A stretch of DNA of 64,000 bases from Afipia sp. 1NLS2 (GCF_000178995.1 NZ_ADVZ01000002.1:62001-126000), one strand, 5' to 3'. Numbered from the stretch's first letter, positions 18,967 through 28,448 are shown. The notes: generated from the sequence alone by a model not told the origin. A program made the numbers and translations.

Positions 18967-19200
18967 ATGCTTTCGTATCTGAAACGGCGTTACCCGGATT
19001 TGCGTCTGGTGCGAATGAGCGATGGCCGCTGGTCGGTCATTCGCGACCTCGGGCTCGTCAAGGGCGGCAAGGGCCTGCGCTGTCACGAATGCGTCTTCTC
19101 GTTCCGGCTCGATGTGCGGCGGCTGTTGCGGCCGCGTGAGAAAGCCCGCTCCGCAATGCTTTCCGCATCCAGCGAGGCCGTTGTCCAGATTCAGGGCTGA
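18967..19200 (+). CDS. Hypothetical protein, 77 aa
   Basis: The frame from ATG 18967 gives a basic protein (MLSYLKRRYPDLRLVRMSDG) with a CHEC-type pair (RCHECVFSFRLDVRR) that could bind metal. Codon use has the high third-position GC of real genes here, but the ribosome site is weak and I recognise no family. It converges with the DUF1254 gene, five bases apart. Confidence 0.45.
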   Translation: MLSYLKRRYPDLRLVRMSDGRWSVIRDLGLVKGGKGLRCHECVFSFRLDVRRLLRPREKARSAMLSASSEAVVQIQG

Positions 19201-19205
19201 CGAAG

Positions 19206-19775
19206 TTACCGCCGTCCCGGCTGTGAGACTTCCGCCTGCACCTTGCAGCTTGCGGCTGCGAGCGAGGCCTTGGCCTGCGCCATCAGCCCAGGTTCAGCGG
19301 CGAGCGCGCGCATCACGATCAGCCCGGTCGGCGTTGGCGATTCGATGATGAGCCGGTCGGCCGCCGTAATGTCCTCGTCCTCCGGCAGCGCCGCCTTCTG
19401 CTGCGGCGTCATCAGGTCGAGCTCGATCACCTTGCGGCCCGCCGAGCGGTCGTTGATGGCGTAGTAGGCGATGTCCTCGTTGGTGTAGAACGACACCGAC
19501 GTGTAGGCCTGACTGACCGGCACCTTCAGCTTGATCGAGCCGGTTGAGAGATCGTACTTGCAGGCGGCGGCAGCGAAGGCGGGGTCCATCAGCGGCATCG
19601 GCGCGGTGTCGGGCGTGGCGTCCGGCAACGCCGTGACGGCGTTCACTTTCAGCGTCGGGGCGAGCCGCGCGTAAGCGTCCTGTGAAGCGATGCGCGGCAA
19701 AGCCAGCACACTCACCAGATGCACGACGCCGCCGAGCAGGATGCCGCCCAGAATTGCAAACAGCCAACGGATCAT
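19206..19775 (-). CDS. DUF1254 domain-containing membrane-anchored protein
   Basis: A 189-aa protein with an N-terminal membrane helix (WLFAILGGILLGGVVHLVSV) and a periplasmic domain of the DUF1254 type (AYTSVSFYTNEDIAYYAIND, ADRLIIESPTPTGLIVMRAL). It overlaps the stop of the upstream DUF1214 gene (ATGA) and has GGAGGG 6 bases before ATG 19775, so the two are coupled. DUF1254 and DUF1214 commonly occur fused or adjacent; in this pair they are split into separate proteins. Function is unknown. Confidence 0.85.
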   Translation of the reverse strand: MIRWLFAILGGILLGGVVHLVSVLALPRIASQDAYARLAPTLKVNAVTALPDATPDTAPMPLMDPAFAAAACKYDLSTGSIKLKVPVSQAYTSVSFYTNEDIAYYAINDRSAGRKVIELDLMTPQQKAALPEDEDITAADRLIIESPTPTGLIVMRALAAEPGLMAQAKASLAAASCKVQAEVSQPGRR

Positions 19776-20350
19776 GAGCATCCCTCCATGGTGATGGAGG
19801 GCAGCGGCGCGTCCTTCTGCGAGCGCGTCGCGACACCGACGGGCGTATCGTAGAGCCGCAGCAGGAGCTGATAGCGGCTGATGCCGCCGGTCGGCAGCCA
19901 GTTGCCGGACCTTGCGCGCGGCGCGATCCGCACGGTGAACGAGCCGTCGGAGGCACGCACGACCTCCTGACTGGTGAAGCCGTAGCGTTGCAGCGTGTTG
20001 GCGACGAGCTTGCCCTTGGTGTCGTAAACCGTCAGCGTCCAGAACCGGGCAGGGGGCGTGACGCCGGAAACGACCACATCGCAGCGCCCGTCGAGTTTTT
20101 TGCCTGCATTGTCTGCGGTGGCGCGGAAGGTGATGCCGTCACCGGCGCCGATCGGCAGTTCGCCGCTGCGAGCGACCGTGGCGCGTGCATAGGGATCAAT
20201 ATCGCTGGTACCGACGCGCGGGCGCGCGGTCCATGGGCCGATGGTTAGCGTGCCGATCTCGACGCCGCGCGTGGCCGTGTTCCATGTCAGCCCGAGGCCG
20301 ACGACGGTGGCAATCGCCATGGTGAGGATCAGCACGAAAATCAGCCGCAC
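19772..20350 (-). CDS. DUF1214 domain-containing protein
   Basis: A 192-aa protein with an N-terminal membrane helix (VRLIFVLILTMAIATVVGLG) and the DUF1214 domain: DPYARATVARSGELPIGAGD, FWTLTVYDTKGKLVANTLQR, then NWLPTGGISRYQLLLRLYDT. GTG 20350 is the best start, with AAGG upstream. It is translationally coupled to the DUF1254 gene downstream. The penicillin-binding protein gene ends 34 bases upstream on the same strand, so all three may be one transcript. Confidence 0.85.
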   Translation of the reverse strand: MRLIFVLILTMAIATVVGLGLTWNTATRGVEIGTLTIGPWTARPRVGTSDIDPYARATVARSGELPIGAGDGITFRATADNAGKKLDGRCDVVVSGVTPPARFWTLTVYDTKGKLVANTLQRYGFTSQEVVRASDGSFTVRIAPRARSGNWLPTGGISRYQLLLRLYDTPVGVATRSQKDAPLPSITMEGCS

Positions 20351-20384
20351 GGCAGTATCGCCTTCATGATTGCCGGGCCCATCG

Positions 20385-22649
20385 TCATTTCTTCTGCGGC
20401 GTGGACGCCGTCGCGCCGTTCGCGGAGGCAAAACTGTCCGGGAACGGCAGTGCGGCGTGCGGCGCAGGCGGCGCGCGGTCGTTCACCGAGGTCTTGCCGG
20501 CCGGCACGGTCTTGGCAGCCTCGTCCATTTCTTTCTCTATACGGATGAGGGTATTCACGCCGCGCCGCGTCAGCGTCGGCGGCGGTCCTGCGGCGACATC
20601 GAGAATCTTCGGCGGGGCATTGGTTGCGGCGATGCTGCCTTTCGGCAGTTTCTGACCCGCGCCGACGCCCGTGAGTTCCTTGATCTCGATGCCCTGATGC
20701 GCGACTTCCATGATGTCGTGCCAAGTCTTGGCGGGCAGCGAGCCGCCCGTCATGCGGTTGGTCGAGGAATAGTCGTCGTTGCCGTACCAGACACCGCCGA
20801 CGAAGTTGCCGGTGTAGCCGACGAACCATGCGTCGCGATAGGCATTGGTGGTGCCGGTCTTGCCTGCGGCGGGAATGCCGTCGAGCTGCGCGCGCCGTGC
20901 GGTGCCTTCCGAGACGACGTGGCTCATCATCATCGCCATGTCGGAGGCGACGGAGGGCGGAATGATCTGGCGCGGCTTCGGCCCGTCGCGGTCATAGCGC
21001 CAGACCAGATCGCCCGCGCCGGTGCGCACTTCCAGGATCGCATGCGGTGTCACCGCCTTGCCGCGATTGGGGAACGCCGCATAGGCGACGGTGTGTTCGA
21101 GCACGTTGACTTCATCGGCGCCGATCGGCAGCGAAGGCGTGTCGGGCAGTGGCGTGACGATGCCGAACCTGCGCGCGACTTCCACGATCTTGGCGCGTCC
21201 GGCTTTCGGGCCGGCCTTGCCGCCGAGCGCGATCGACAGCTTCACCGGGATGACGTTGATCGAGTGCGTCAGCGCCTGCGTCAGCGTGATCGAGCCGGAG
21301 TAGGAGCGCCCGTAGTTCTGCGGGCACCAGTTGCCGATGCAGACCGGTCCGTCCACCACGATGGAGGTCGGTTTGAAGCCGTTCAGGAGTGCCGTGGTGT
21401 AGACGTAAGGTTTGAACGAGGAGCCGGGCTGGCGCATCGCGTCGGTGGCACGGTTGAACTGGCTGGCGCCGTAGTCGCGTCCGCCGACCATCGCGCGCAC
21501 GCCGCCATCGAGATCGGCGATCACGGCGGCCGCCTGCGTCGCATGATAGTCGCGGCCGAACTGGCGCAACTGGTCCTCGACGGTGTCCTCGGCCGCCTTC
21601 TGCACCTTCATATCGATGGTGGTGCGCACCACGAACACGCGCTCGGTGTAGGATTTCGGGAAGGTGGCGACGATCTTCTTCACCTCGTCGAAGGCGTAGT
21701 CGAGGAAGTAGTTCGGCGAATTCTCGTCGCGGCGGTCCACGACGGAGGCAGGGTTACGCCGGGCGCCGAACACCTGGCCTTCGGTCATGAAGCCCGCGTC
21801 CACGAGGTTGTCGAGCACGACGTTGGCGCGGGCGCGCGCCGCGGGCAGGTTGATGTGCGGCGCGTATTTGGTCGGCGCCTTGAACAGGCCCGCGAGCATC
21901 GCGGATTCGGCGAGGTTCACGTCGCGCGCCGATTTGTTGAAGTAGAAATGCGCGGCGCCGTCGACGCCGAACGTGCCGCCGCCCATATAGGCGCGGTCGA
22001 GATAGAGTTTGAGAATTTCGTTCTTGGTCAGGCGCGTCTCCAGCCAGATCGCGAGGAACGCCTCGTTGATCTTGCGCTCGATGGTGCGCTCGTTCGACAG
22101 GAACAGGTTCTTGGCGAGCTGCTGGGTGATCGAGGAGCCGCCCTGGCGCACGCCGCCGGCCTGCGCGTTGGTGAGGAGCGCGCGCAACGTGCCCGCGACG
22201 TCGATACCGAAATGATCGTAGAAGCGGCGATCCTCGGTGGCGAGTGTCGCCTTGATCAGGCTGTCGGGAAACTCTTCTAGCGGAATTGAGTCGTTGTGCT
22301 TGATGCCGCGGCTGCCGATCGGATTGTTATAGCGGTCGAGGAAGGTGACCGCGAGGTCCGACTTCTTCAGCCAGTCCTCGTCGGAGGTCTCACGGAAGGC
22401 GGGGATGGCGAGCGCGAGCATCAGAATGCCGCCGGCCAAGCCAATCGTCGCCATCTCCGACAACGGTTCGATGAACACCCAGCGCTTCCAGCGGCCGACA
22501 TAGAAGCGGTCCATGAACGCCGAATAGCGCTCATAGAGTTCGCGCAGGCCACGGCCCGAGGAGAACAGCGTGGAATCGAAACGCGAATCGAGATCCAGAA
22601 AGAAATTCCGGATTCGTTGCATCCACTCGCTGGGTACGATCTTGCGCAC
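20385..22649 (-). CDS. Class A penicillin-binding protein (PBP1A type)
   Basis: A 754-aa bifunctional murein synthase. One N-terminal membrane helix (~residues 64-83) is followed by a GT51 glycosyltransferase domain (EDRRFYDHFGIDVAGTLRA with the catalytic Glu, then QGGSSITQQLAKNLFL) and a transpeptidase domain with SxxK in RQPGSSFKPYVY, SxN in THSINVIPVK and KTG in AGKTGTTNAYRD. It polymerises and cross-links peptidoglycan at the outer face of the inner membrane. Start is GTG 22649 (AGGA upstream). The C-terminal tail is Pro/Ala-rich. It precedes the DUF1214-DUF1254 pair. Confidence 0.93.
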   Translation of the reverse strand: MRKIVPSEWMQRIRNFFLDLDSRFDSTLFSSGRGLRELYERYSAFMDRFYVGRWKRWVFIEPLSEMATIGLAGGILMLALAIPAFRETSDEDWLKKSDLAVTFLDRYNNPIGSRGIKHNDSIPLEEFPDSLIKATLATEDRRFYDHFGIDVAGTLRALLTNAQAGGVRQGGSSITQQLAKNLFLSNERTIERKINEAFLAIWLETRLTKNEILKLYLDRAYMGGGTFGVDGAAHFYFNKSARDVNLAESAMLAGLFKAPTKYAPHINLPAARARANVVLDNLVDAGFMTEGQVFGARRNPASVVDRRDENSPNYFLDYAFDEVKKIVATFPKSYTERVFVVRTTIDMKVQKAAEDTVEDQLRQFGRDYHATQAAAVIADLDGGVRAMVGGRDYGASQFNRATDAMRQPGSSFKPYVYTTALLNGFKPTSIVVDGPVCIGNWCPQNYGRSYSGSITLTQALTHSINVIPVKLSIALGGKAGPKAGRAKIVEVARRFGIVTPLPDTPSLPIGADEVNVLEHTVAYAAFPNRGKAVTPHAILEVRTGAGDLVWRYDRDGPKPRQIIPPSVASDMAMMMSHVVSEGTARRAQLDGIPAAGKTGTTNAYRDAWFVGYTGNFVGGVWYGNDDYSSTNRMTGGSLPAKTWHDIMEVAHQGIEIKELTGVGAGQKLPKGSIAATNAPPKILDVAAGPPPTLTRRGVNTLIRIEKEMDEAAKTVPAGKTSVNDRAPPAPHAALPFPDSFASANGATASTPQKK

Positions 22650-23044
22650 CAAAATTTCCTAAATCGTCGGTCGCGTCCGTGGTTCGCCCGGACACTGGCG
22701 GCGGCGACAGCGCAGCCGAACATGCGCGTTCGTTTGCGGCATCCCCGTGGCGATGGTGAAGGCAATCATCGGAGGGAAGGGCTGTTCGCCCGTTCCGCGC
22801 GTCGATGCTTGCGCCGGAGAGGAGATCACGCGACGGCCGTCAGGTTCCCGGACCCTCTCCATGTCCGGGAATCCGCCTTCTTCTAGCCGAGGTAAGGGGA
22901 TAAACCAATGCTGGCCTTGGCGTTTTTCATGGGAAGGGCTAATTTCCCACGCCTGTCCAACGCCATTGAGGCCACAAATCCGCGCGGGCGCTTCGCCGCC
23001 ATTGCCGGGTGCCGCCGGATGGGCGTGACCAAACCAGAGAACCA
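22650..23044. other. Divergent spacer, no gene recognised
   Basis: Nearly 400 bases between the minus-strand PBP gene and the plus-strand YcgN-type gene. Frames on both strands are open over parts of it, as is normal at this GC content, but none has a recognisable protein. A 46-codon frame from 22907 overlaps the next start and is doubtful. Confidence 0.5.
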
Positions 23045-23554
23045 ATGACCAAACCGCCTGAAAAGCCGTCCGACCAGGCCAATTCCTTCTGGAAAACCAA
23101 AACCTTGGAGCAGCTTTCTAACTCTGAGTGGGAAAGCCTGTGCGACGGCTGCGCGCGCTGCTGCCTGGAAAAGCTGGAAGACGAGGACACCGGCAAGATC
23201 TACTTCACCCATGTCTCCTGCCGGCTGCTCGACGCAAACCTGTGCACCTGCCACGACTATGCCAACCGCTCCGCCAAGGTGACGGACTGCGTGCGGCTGA
23301 CGCCCCGGAATGTACGGACGTTGAACTGGCTGCCGCCAAGCTGCGCCTACAAGCTTGTTGCCGAAGGCCGCGACCTTTACTGGTGGCACCCGCTGATTTC
23401 CGGTGATCCCAATACCGTCCATGAGGCAGGCGTTTCTGTCCGGGGGCGGGTATTCGGCAGCGAGGACGACGTGGACGATGCCGATCTCGAGGATCATATT
23501 GTGCGCTGGCCGGGGCTTTTGCCGAAACGGGCACGGATGAAACGTCGTGCCTAG
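23045..23554 (+). CDS. YcgN family cysteine-cluster protein
   Basis: A 169-aa protein of the YcgN/UPF0260 family. Cysteines are in the family pattern: [45 protein letters not shown] and [10 protein letters not shown], with the [10 protein letters not shown] motif near residue 120. The cluster probably binds zinc or an Fe-S centre; function is unknown. ATG 23045 starts a conventional-length protein. Confidence 0.92.
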   Translation: MTKPPEKPSDQANSFWKTKTLEQLSNSEWESLCDGCARCCLEKLEDEDTGKIYFTHVSCRLLDANLCTCHDYANRSAKVTDCVRLTPRNVRTLNWLPPSCAYKLVAEGRDLYWWHPLISGDPNTVHEAGVSVRGRVFGSEDDVDDADLEDHIVRWPGLLPKRARMKRRA

Positions 23555-23703
23555 CCCCGTCATCACATCGCGTTGATCGATGCGCGGTTTCGGAAGCCAC
23601 CCCATGCGCGCGGCCCGCTAACGGCGCAAGCCGATGTAGGGTAGGCTGTTCATCTTCTTCCGACACATTGAATCGCCAATTCGCGCAGTCGCGCACAGGC
23701 CGC

Positions 23704-25272
23704 ATGAGCAAAATCCAACGACCCGAACCCGAGATGGAAGGCGAGCCGCTGGCGCCTGACGATCTGGCTGCCATCACGGGCGAGGCGATCCGGATCGAAG
23801 ATTCCGAACCGGCCATCCGCGCGTCGCTACCGCACAGCGAAGCTCTGCCGATCGTGCTGAGCCTGTTGTGCAACCTGTTCCTGACCGCGCTCGACCAGAC
23901 CATCGTCGCAACTGCGCTGCCGACCATCGGCGTGCAATTCCACGATGTGTCGAACCTGTCGTGGGTCATCACCGCCTATCTGTTGGCCTCGACGGCGGTG
24001 GCGCCGGTCTATGGCGCGCTTGCCGACATCTACGGCCGGCGCGCGATGATCATCACGGCGAACGTGCTGTTTCTGATCGGCTCGGTGCTGTGCGCGCTGG
24101 CGCCGAACCTGTTGTTCCTCATACTCGCGCGCGGTCTTCAGGGGCTGGGCGGCGGCGGCATCCTGCCGCTGGTGCAGACCCTGATCGCCGATGTGATCAC
24201 GCCGCGCGACCGTGGCCGCTATCAAGGCTACATCAGCATGGTGTGGGTGACGGCGGGCATCGGCGGCCCGGTGCTCGGCGGCGTATTCGCGCAGCACCTG
24301 CACTGGTCGATGATCTTCTGGATCAACCTGCCGATCGGCGTCGGCTCGCTGATGTTGCTGTTGCCGCGGCTGCGCAAGATTCCCGACTATCACCGCCATC
24401 GTAAGCTCGACTGGGCGGGCGGGCTGTTGCTGATGGCATCCGCGGTCGTTTTCCTGCTGGGGCTGACATGGGGCGGGCACAAGTTCGCGTGGCTGTCGCC
24501 GACGATTCTCGCGATGATGGGCGCGGCCGTCGTGCTGATGGCGGCCTTCGTGATTCATGCGCGCACGCATGATGAACCGTTCCTGCCGCTGCCGCTGATC
24601 AGCGGTTCGGTGGTGCCGTATTCGATGGTCGCGGGCGGCTGCGCGATGGGCGCGATGATCGGGATGATCGTGCACCTGCCGATCTATTATGAAGCGGTCT
24701 ATCGGTTGAGCGCCAGCGAGGCTGGCATCGCGCTGATTCCGCTGGTCGCGGTCTCGGTGCTGGGCGCGTGGAGCGCGGGGCAGTTCATGGCGGTGACTGG
24801 ACGCTACAAGTGGGCGGCGGTCGGCGGCGCATCCGTTGCTGCAAGTTGCCTGCTGCTGATGGCGTATCTCGCCGCGCCGCCGCTCTGGGTGCTGCTGTCG
24901 CTGCTCGCCGTGCTTGCGCTGGGAATTGGCACCTGTTTCCCGATTAGCGTGGTCTCGATCCAGAACGCGGTGCCGCGCTCGCAGGTCGGTACTGCGACCG
25001 GCGCAATGAATTTCTTCCGTGCGCTGATGTCGTCTTTCGCGGTGGCGATGTTCACCGCCATCCTGCTTGCCGCGGTCGGGCAGGAGATTCCGATCGGCGA
25101 GGGGATGAGCGGTAATCACAATCTGGCGTCGGACGACATGATCGTCGGCTTCCGCTTCGTGTTTCTCGCGGCCGCGTTCCTGATGGCGACGGCGGCTGCG
25201 CTGTTCGCGCTGATGGAAGAACGTCCGCTGGCGGGGAGCAAACCGTCACCGGCGGCGACGATGGCGGAGTAG
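23704..25272 (+). CDS. MFS drug:proton antiporter, DHA2 (EmrB/QacA) type
   Basis: A 522-aa transporter with about 14 membrane helices. DHA2 motifs: LDQTIVATALPTI in helix 1 (motif D1), the loop 2-3 motif GALADIYGRRAMIITANVLF, and motif C-like GIGGPVLGGVFAQ in helix 5. Such proteins export drugs or toxic amphiphiles using the proton gradient. ATG 23704 is favoured over TTG 23668. No regulator or membrane-fusion gene is adjacent. Confidence 0.88.
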   Translation: MSKIQRPEPEMEGEPLAPDDLAAITGEAIRIEDSEPAIRASLPHSEALPIVLSLLCNLFLTALDQTIVATALPTIGVQFHDVSNLSWVITAYLLASTAVAPVYGALADIYGRRAMIITANVLFLIGSVLCALAPNLLFLILARGLQGLGGGGILPLVQTLIADVITPRDRGRYQGYISMVWVTAGIGGPVLGGVFAQHLHWSMIFWINLPIGVGSLMLLLPRLRKIPDYHRHRKLDWAGGLLLMASAVVFLLGLTWGGHKFAWLSPTILAMMGAAVVLMAAFVIHARTHDEPFLPLPLISGSVVPYSMVAGGCAMGAMIGMIVHLPIYYEAVYRLSASEAGIALIPLVAVSVLGAWSAGQFMAVTGRYKWAAVGGASVAASCLLLMAYLAAPPLWVLLSLLAVLALGIGTCFPISVVSIQNAVPRSQVGTATGAMNFFRALMSSFAVAMFTAILLAAVGQEIPIGEGMSGNHNLASDDMIVGFRFVFLAAAFLMATAAALFALMEERPLAGSKPSPAATMAE

Positions 25273-25330
25273 GGCGCAGCGATTTTCTTCCGTCATGGTC
25301 TAAGCAGCGACGGTAGCGAAGCAGGCCGAA

Positions 25331-25531
25331 CTACTTCGCTTTGCCGTGCATGCATTTGCCGACGAACTCCGCGCGTTGTTTGCCACCCATGGTGCCGCCG
25401 CCATTGAATCCGCGCTGCTGTGCGAGAGCCAAGCATTCCTCACGGCTTTTTCCTTTGGGGGCAGCATTCGCGGAGGGAACAAGAAAAAGAAGAGCTGCCG
25501 CGACACCACAGGCGGAAACGAAAAATTTCAT
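25331..25531 (-). CDS. Small exported protein, 66 aa
   Basis: A clear signal peptide (MKFFVSACGVAAALLFLVPSANA) precedes a 43-residue mature part with two cysteines (SREECLALAQQRGFNGGG, then KCMHGKAK). Small periplasmic proteins of this shape are common in the family; function unknown. It lies just left of the IS1595-type transposon, reading away from it. Confidence 0.7.
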   Translation of the reverse strand: MKFFVSACGVAAALLFLVPSANAAPKGKSREECLALAQQRGFNGGGTMGGKQRAEFVGKCMHGKAK

Positions 25532-25634
25532 GGCTGTCTTTCTAAAAACTGCTTTGCAATAGGCGCATCATCGATGTGCCGTGCGTGCTAATCAAGCGAG
25601 TGGTCGGCTGTTTTTCAGTGGAATTTCGTTTAGG

Positions 25635-25642
25635 AAAATAGT
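25635..25642. repeat. Target-site duplication, left copy
   Basis: AAAATAGT immediately before the left inverted repeat; an identical octamer follows the right inverted repeat. Eight bases is the duplication length of the IS1595 family. Confidence 0.9.
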
Positions 25643-25672
25643 CCCAATTATATACTTGACACCACAAGGCTG
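25643..25672 (+). repeat. IS1595-type left inverted repeat
   Basis: Begins CCCAATTATATACTT and ends CACCACAAGGCTG; 28 of 30 positions match the reverse complement of the right end, the only differences being the two bases at positions 16-17. Confidence 0.9.
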
Positions 25673-25710
25673 GATTCTTAAAAAGGGCCATCAAAACCGG
25701 ATTGGCCCCA

Positions 25711-26655
25711 ATGTCTCAGTTCAACGCCAAGCATTTCCAGAACCCAGAAGCGGCCCGCGCCTACCTTGAAGCCCTTCGCTGGGGCTCGGAGCGCGTTTGC
25801 CCGCATTGCGGCACAATCAATTCTTCCTACGCCACCAAGAAGCCCGGCGTGTATCGCTGCGCCTCCAAGGAGTGCCGCAAGGATTTCAGCGTGACCACCA
25901 AGAGCGTGATGGAAAGCAGCCATATCAAGCTGCACATCTGGCTACAGGCGTTCTACCTCATGGCCTCGTCCAAGAAGGGCGTATCCAGCCATCAACTGCA
26001 CCGCGCCCTTGGCGTGACCTATAAGACCGCTTGGTTCTTGTCGCACCGCATCCGCGAAGCAATGCGTAACGGCGGCATTGTCTCCCCTATGGGCGGCGAA
26101 GGCTCAATCGTAGAAGCCGACGAAACGTATTTTGGCCCGGTCGCAAAGGACAAGGTTCGCAAGGTCACGACCTCTGGCCGTCCTTTCACCAAGTCTGGCC
26201 GCACTGGTCCGTCAAACAAGCGCGCTATCGTCTCACTCGTTGAGCGCGGCGGTTCCGTTCGCTCCTTCCATGTCGCAGTTGCTGACGGCGAAACGGTCCG
26301 CAAGATCGTCAAGGACAACGTGTCACGCGAGACGCGACTTCACACGGATGAAAGCCGCCTCTATCACGGCGCTGATGCACACTTCGCCATGCACGAAACA
26401 GTCAATCACTCGCGCAAGGAATACGCTCGCGGTGACGTGACCACCAATTCAGTCGAAGGCTACTTTTCAATCTTCAAGCGCGGTATGCGCGGCGTCTATC
26501 AGCATTGTGCAGAGAAGCATCTGCACCGTTATCTCTCGGAATACGATTTCCGCTACAATCACCGCATCAAGCTAGGCTTCAATGACGGAGAACGTGCGGA
26601 CATTGCTATCAAGGGCGCAGCTGGCAAGCGTCTGATGTATCAACAATCTCATTAA
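25711..26655 (+). CDS. IS1595 family transposase
   Basis: A 314-aa transposase. N-terminal zinc ribbon typical of the family: CPHCG (C30, C33) and C50/C55 (YRCASKECRKDF). A helix-turn-helix-like region follows (VSSHQLHRALGVTYKTAWFL). The catalytic DDE-like domain shows D137 (VEADETYFGP), D213 (RLHTDESRLYHG) and N246/E249 (TTNSVEGYFSIFKRGMRG). Length and motifs are complete, so it should be active. ATG 25711 is favoured over TTG 25702. Confidence 0.93.
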   Translation: MSQFNAKHFQNPEAARAYLEALRWGSERVCPHCGTINSSYATKKPGVYRCASKECRKDFSVTTKSVMESSHIKLHIWLQAFYLMASSKKGVSSHQLHRALGVTYKTAWFLSHRIREAMRNGGIVSPMGGEGSIVEADETYFGPVAKDKVRKVTTSGRPFTKSGRTGPSNKRAIVSLVERGGSVRSFHVAVADGETVRKIVKDNVSRETRLHTDESRLYHGADAHFAMHETVNHSRKEYARGDVTTNSVEGYFSIFKRGMRGVYQHCAEKHLHRYLSEYDFRYNHRIKLGFNDGERADIAIKGAAGKRLMYQQSH

Positions 26656-26722
26656 ACCTGACTTCTCTAAGAAGGCCGGGAGGTTTTTACGCTGGAAGAC
26701 GAAGAGCAAGAAATGAAACCCA

Positions 26723-26866
26723 TTATTTTGGGACGGCCTTCTTCCTTGCCTTCACTTTCTTTTTCTCTTTGATCGGTTTTGCGGGTGCTTTCATCGCTCC
26801 GCGAAGCGATGCCTCAAATCGTTGAGCAATCTCTTTCTTGCTGTATTCTTCGCTTTTCTTAGCCAT
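26723..26866 (-). CDS. Small lysine-rich protein of the transposon, 47 aa
   Basis: Starting at ATG 26866, four bases after the stop of the DUF262-HNH gene, so probably translationally coupled to it. The product is strongly basic (MAKKSEEYSKKEIAQRFEAS, LRGAMKAPAKPIKEKKKVKA), with a short amphipathic helix and a lysine tail. The motif AQRFEASLRGAMKAPAKP looks like a small accessory family I have seen with such elements, but this is memory only. It may help DNA binding or serve the neighbour protein. Confidence 0.65.
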   Translation of the reverse strand: MAKKSEEYSKKEIAQRFEASLRGAMKAPAKPIKEKKKVKARKKAVPK

Positions 26867-26870
26867 TGGT

Positions 26871-28448
26871 TCACTGAGCATAAGTGCTGTCGCAAAATGG
26901 GTGCTGCATTTGTGCATTAGCTAACTTACCAGAGCCGCCTTCCCGTCTAGGTTCAATGTGTCCCGCGTGCATTCCGTTCCGATGCAGAATGCCCCCACAC
27001 GTCGGACATTTAGGAGCAGTTGGCAGCGCTTCTCGTAAAAACGCCGCGCCCTTAACATCTCTAGGAAATCGACTTGTCACCGTGCCGGTGTCATCATCGA
27101 AGGCGTCCCCGAACATGAACTCAAACTTTGCGTCCTTCTTAAGAAGAGAATGTACTTCTTCCGGCGATTTGCCGGACTGCAAATTTTCAATGATGGTTCG
27201 ATAGAACGATATTATGCGTGGACGACTTTTCGCACCGCCGCCAATTTTGCGAACAGCTTCAGTAATGCCCCTGTGAGCGAGCAGAAATTCTTCGAACTTT
27301 GACCGAATCGCCGTGAATGTTTTGAACTCTGGCGTATCCCAAGTTTTGAAAAGAGATACGAAGCTAAGTAACGCCGCTGGTTGGAAAACACCACTTGGAC
27401 TATAAAAATAGAGAGCGGGATGCAAACCCAGCGAAGATGGATGGGTTGAGCATATTCGCCAAACCATGGAACGTGCCGCCGTGAGGTGTCCAACGGTCGC
27501 GGTGCCGTCTTCATCATCTGGGACCCCCTCATCCTTTGAGGCTTTTTTCTTTGTCGTCCCCGCCGTCGGCTCGTTAACAAGCTTTAGTAGATCGAACACA
27601 AAAGGTAAAACATGCGGTCCATATCCGGCACCCGCCATAGGCAGATCAAGAGTCTTGATAGGTAGCTCAAGATTCGGGTCAAACAAGGTTTTGTGAACGT
27701 CACGCCCCAAGTCTTCTATTTTTTCCTGCGTCGCCTTGGCAAATTTGTCCCAGTAATTGTGGCCCGTACCGGCGCGTAGCGTCGCCCTTGATGCCAAGGC
27801 TGTTGCAGAACGACGAGCGTTCAATATCCGCCGCTCGGTAGGGTCGATTTTTGTGCCGCCCTGATTGATCCGGAAGAATGATTTTTCGGCCTTATCGTGG
27901 TCAGCATTTCTGATCCACTGAGCAGGAATATCCTGCCAACCGATACGAGACGCGCGCTCAGCAATATCGGCGCGAGCGTTCTTTGGATATTCGATTGCTA
28001 GCCTGTGGGCTTCATAAGAGCCAACGTTAGCTTCAACTAATCGCCGTGCTTTATCACCAGCGACCGCCTGCTCATCCGGGATCAAGTTTTGAAAAAAGCG
28101 GCGCGAAACTTCACCGTCTCCGTAGTCATTGTGAACCCATGCGATCAGCGCGCTCAGTCTGTGAGCGCCGTCAATTACGAAGACATTCTGACCAGCGCGC
28201 CACAGGATCACCGCAGGTATCAAATCCCGACGGGCGAATGTTCCGACTAAGTCCGCGACCTGTTCAGGACTCCAGCTAGCGGTTTCCCGCTGGAAATCCG
28301 GTTTACGAAGGGCGGGGTAAAGAAAACCCTTTTTTTCAAGGCCCGGTACAGAGAGCGCGGTTATGTCCTCAGAGGACTCACCTGGCGCAGCTAAATCCGC
28401 CCGCGTAATGAGGGCATCAAGATTCACAATGTTTGTGGTTGTAGCCAT
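26871..28448 (-). CDS. DUF262-HNH protein (transposon cargo)
   Basis: A 525-aa protein. The N-terminal DUF262/ParB-like part has VIDGAHRLSALIAW (DGxxR near residues 93-97), the nucleotide-hydrolysing signature seen in GmrS-type and other anti-phage proteins, plus FFRINQGGTKIDPTERRIL. The C terminus (about 475-525) is an HNH nuclease with a CPTCGG zinc-type pair, GMHAGHIEPRREGGSG (HxxH-like) and NAQMQHPFCDS. This layout resembles DUF262-DUF1524 modification-dependent nucleases, though the nuclease module differs. ATG 28448 has GAGGGTGAT upstream. Role as defence is inference. A strong hairpin lies 47 bases upstream. Confidence 0.8.
   Translation of the reverse strand: MATTTNIVNLDALITRADLAAPGESSEDITALSVPGLEKKGFLYPALRKPDFQRETASWSPEQVADLVGTFARRDLIPAVILWRAGQNVFVIDGAHRLSALIAWVHNDYGDGEVSRRFFQNLIPDEQAVAGDKARRLVEANVGSYEAHRLAIEYPKNARADIAERASRIGWQDIPAQWIRNADHDKAEKSFFRINQGGTKIDPTERRILNARRSATALASRATLRAGTGHNYWDKFAKATQEKIEDLGRDVHKTLFDPNLELPIKTLDLPMAGAGYGPHVLPFVFDLLKLVNEPTAGTTKKKASKDEGVPDDEDGTATVGHLTAARSMVWRICSTHPSSLGLHPALYFYSPSGVFQPAALLSFVSLFKTWDTPEFKTFTAIRSKFEEFLLAHRGITEAVRKIGGGAKSRPRIISFYRTIIENLQSGKSPEEVHSLLKKDAKFEFMFGDAFDDDTGTVTSRFPRDVKGAAFLREALPTAPKCPTCGGILHRNGMHAGHIEPRREGGSGKLANAQMQHPFCDSTYAQ

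Noticed and set aside
20370-22280. Long plus-strand open frame opposite the penicillin-binding protein gene
   Set aside because: Shadow frame of high-GC coding; His/Arg-rich product without motifs, while the opposite strand carries every PBP signature.
22659-23045. Overlapping frames on both strands between the PBP and YcgN-type genes
   Set aside because: No ribosome site, no domain, low-complexity composition; treated as spacer.
23827-25119. Long minus-strand frame opposite the efflux pump gene
   Set aside because: Arg/His/Gln-rich translation typical of antisense of a membrane protein; no start site or domain.
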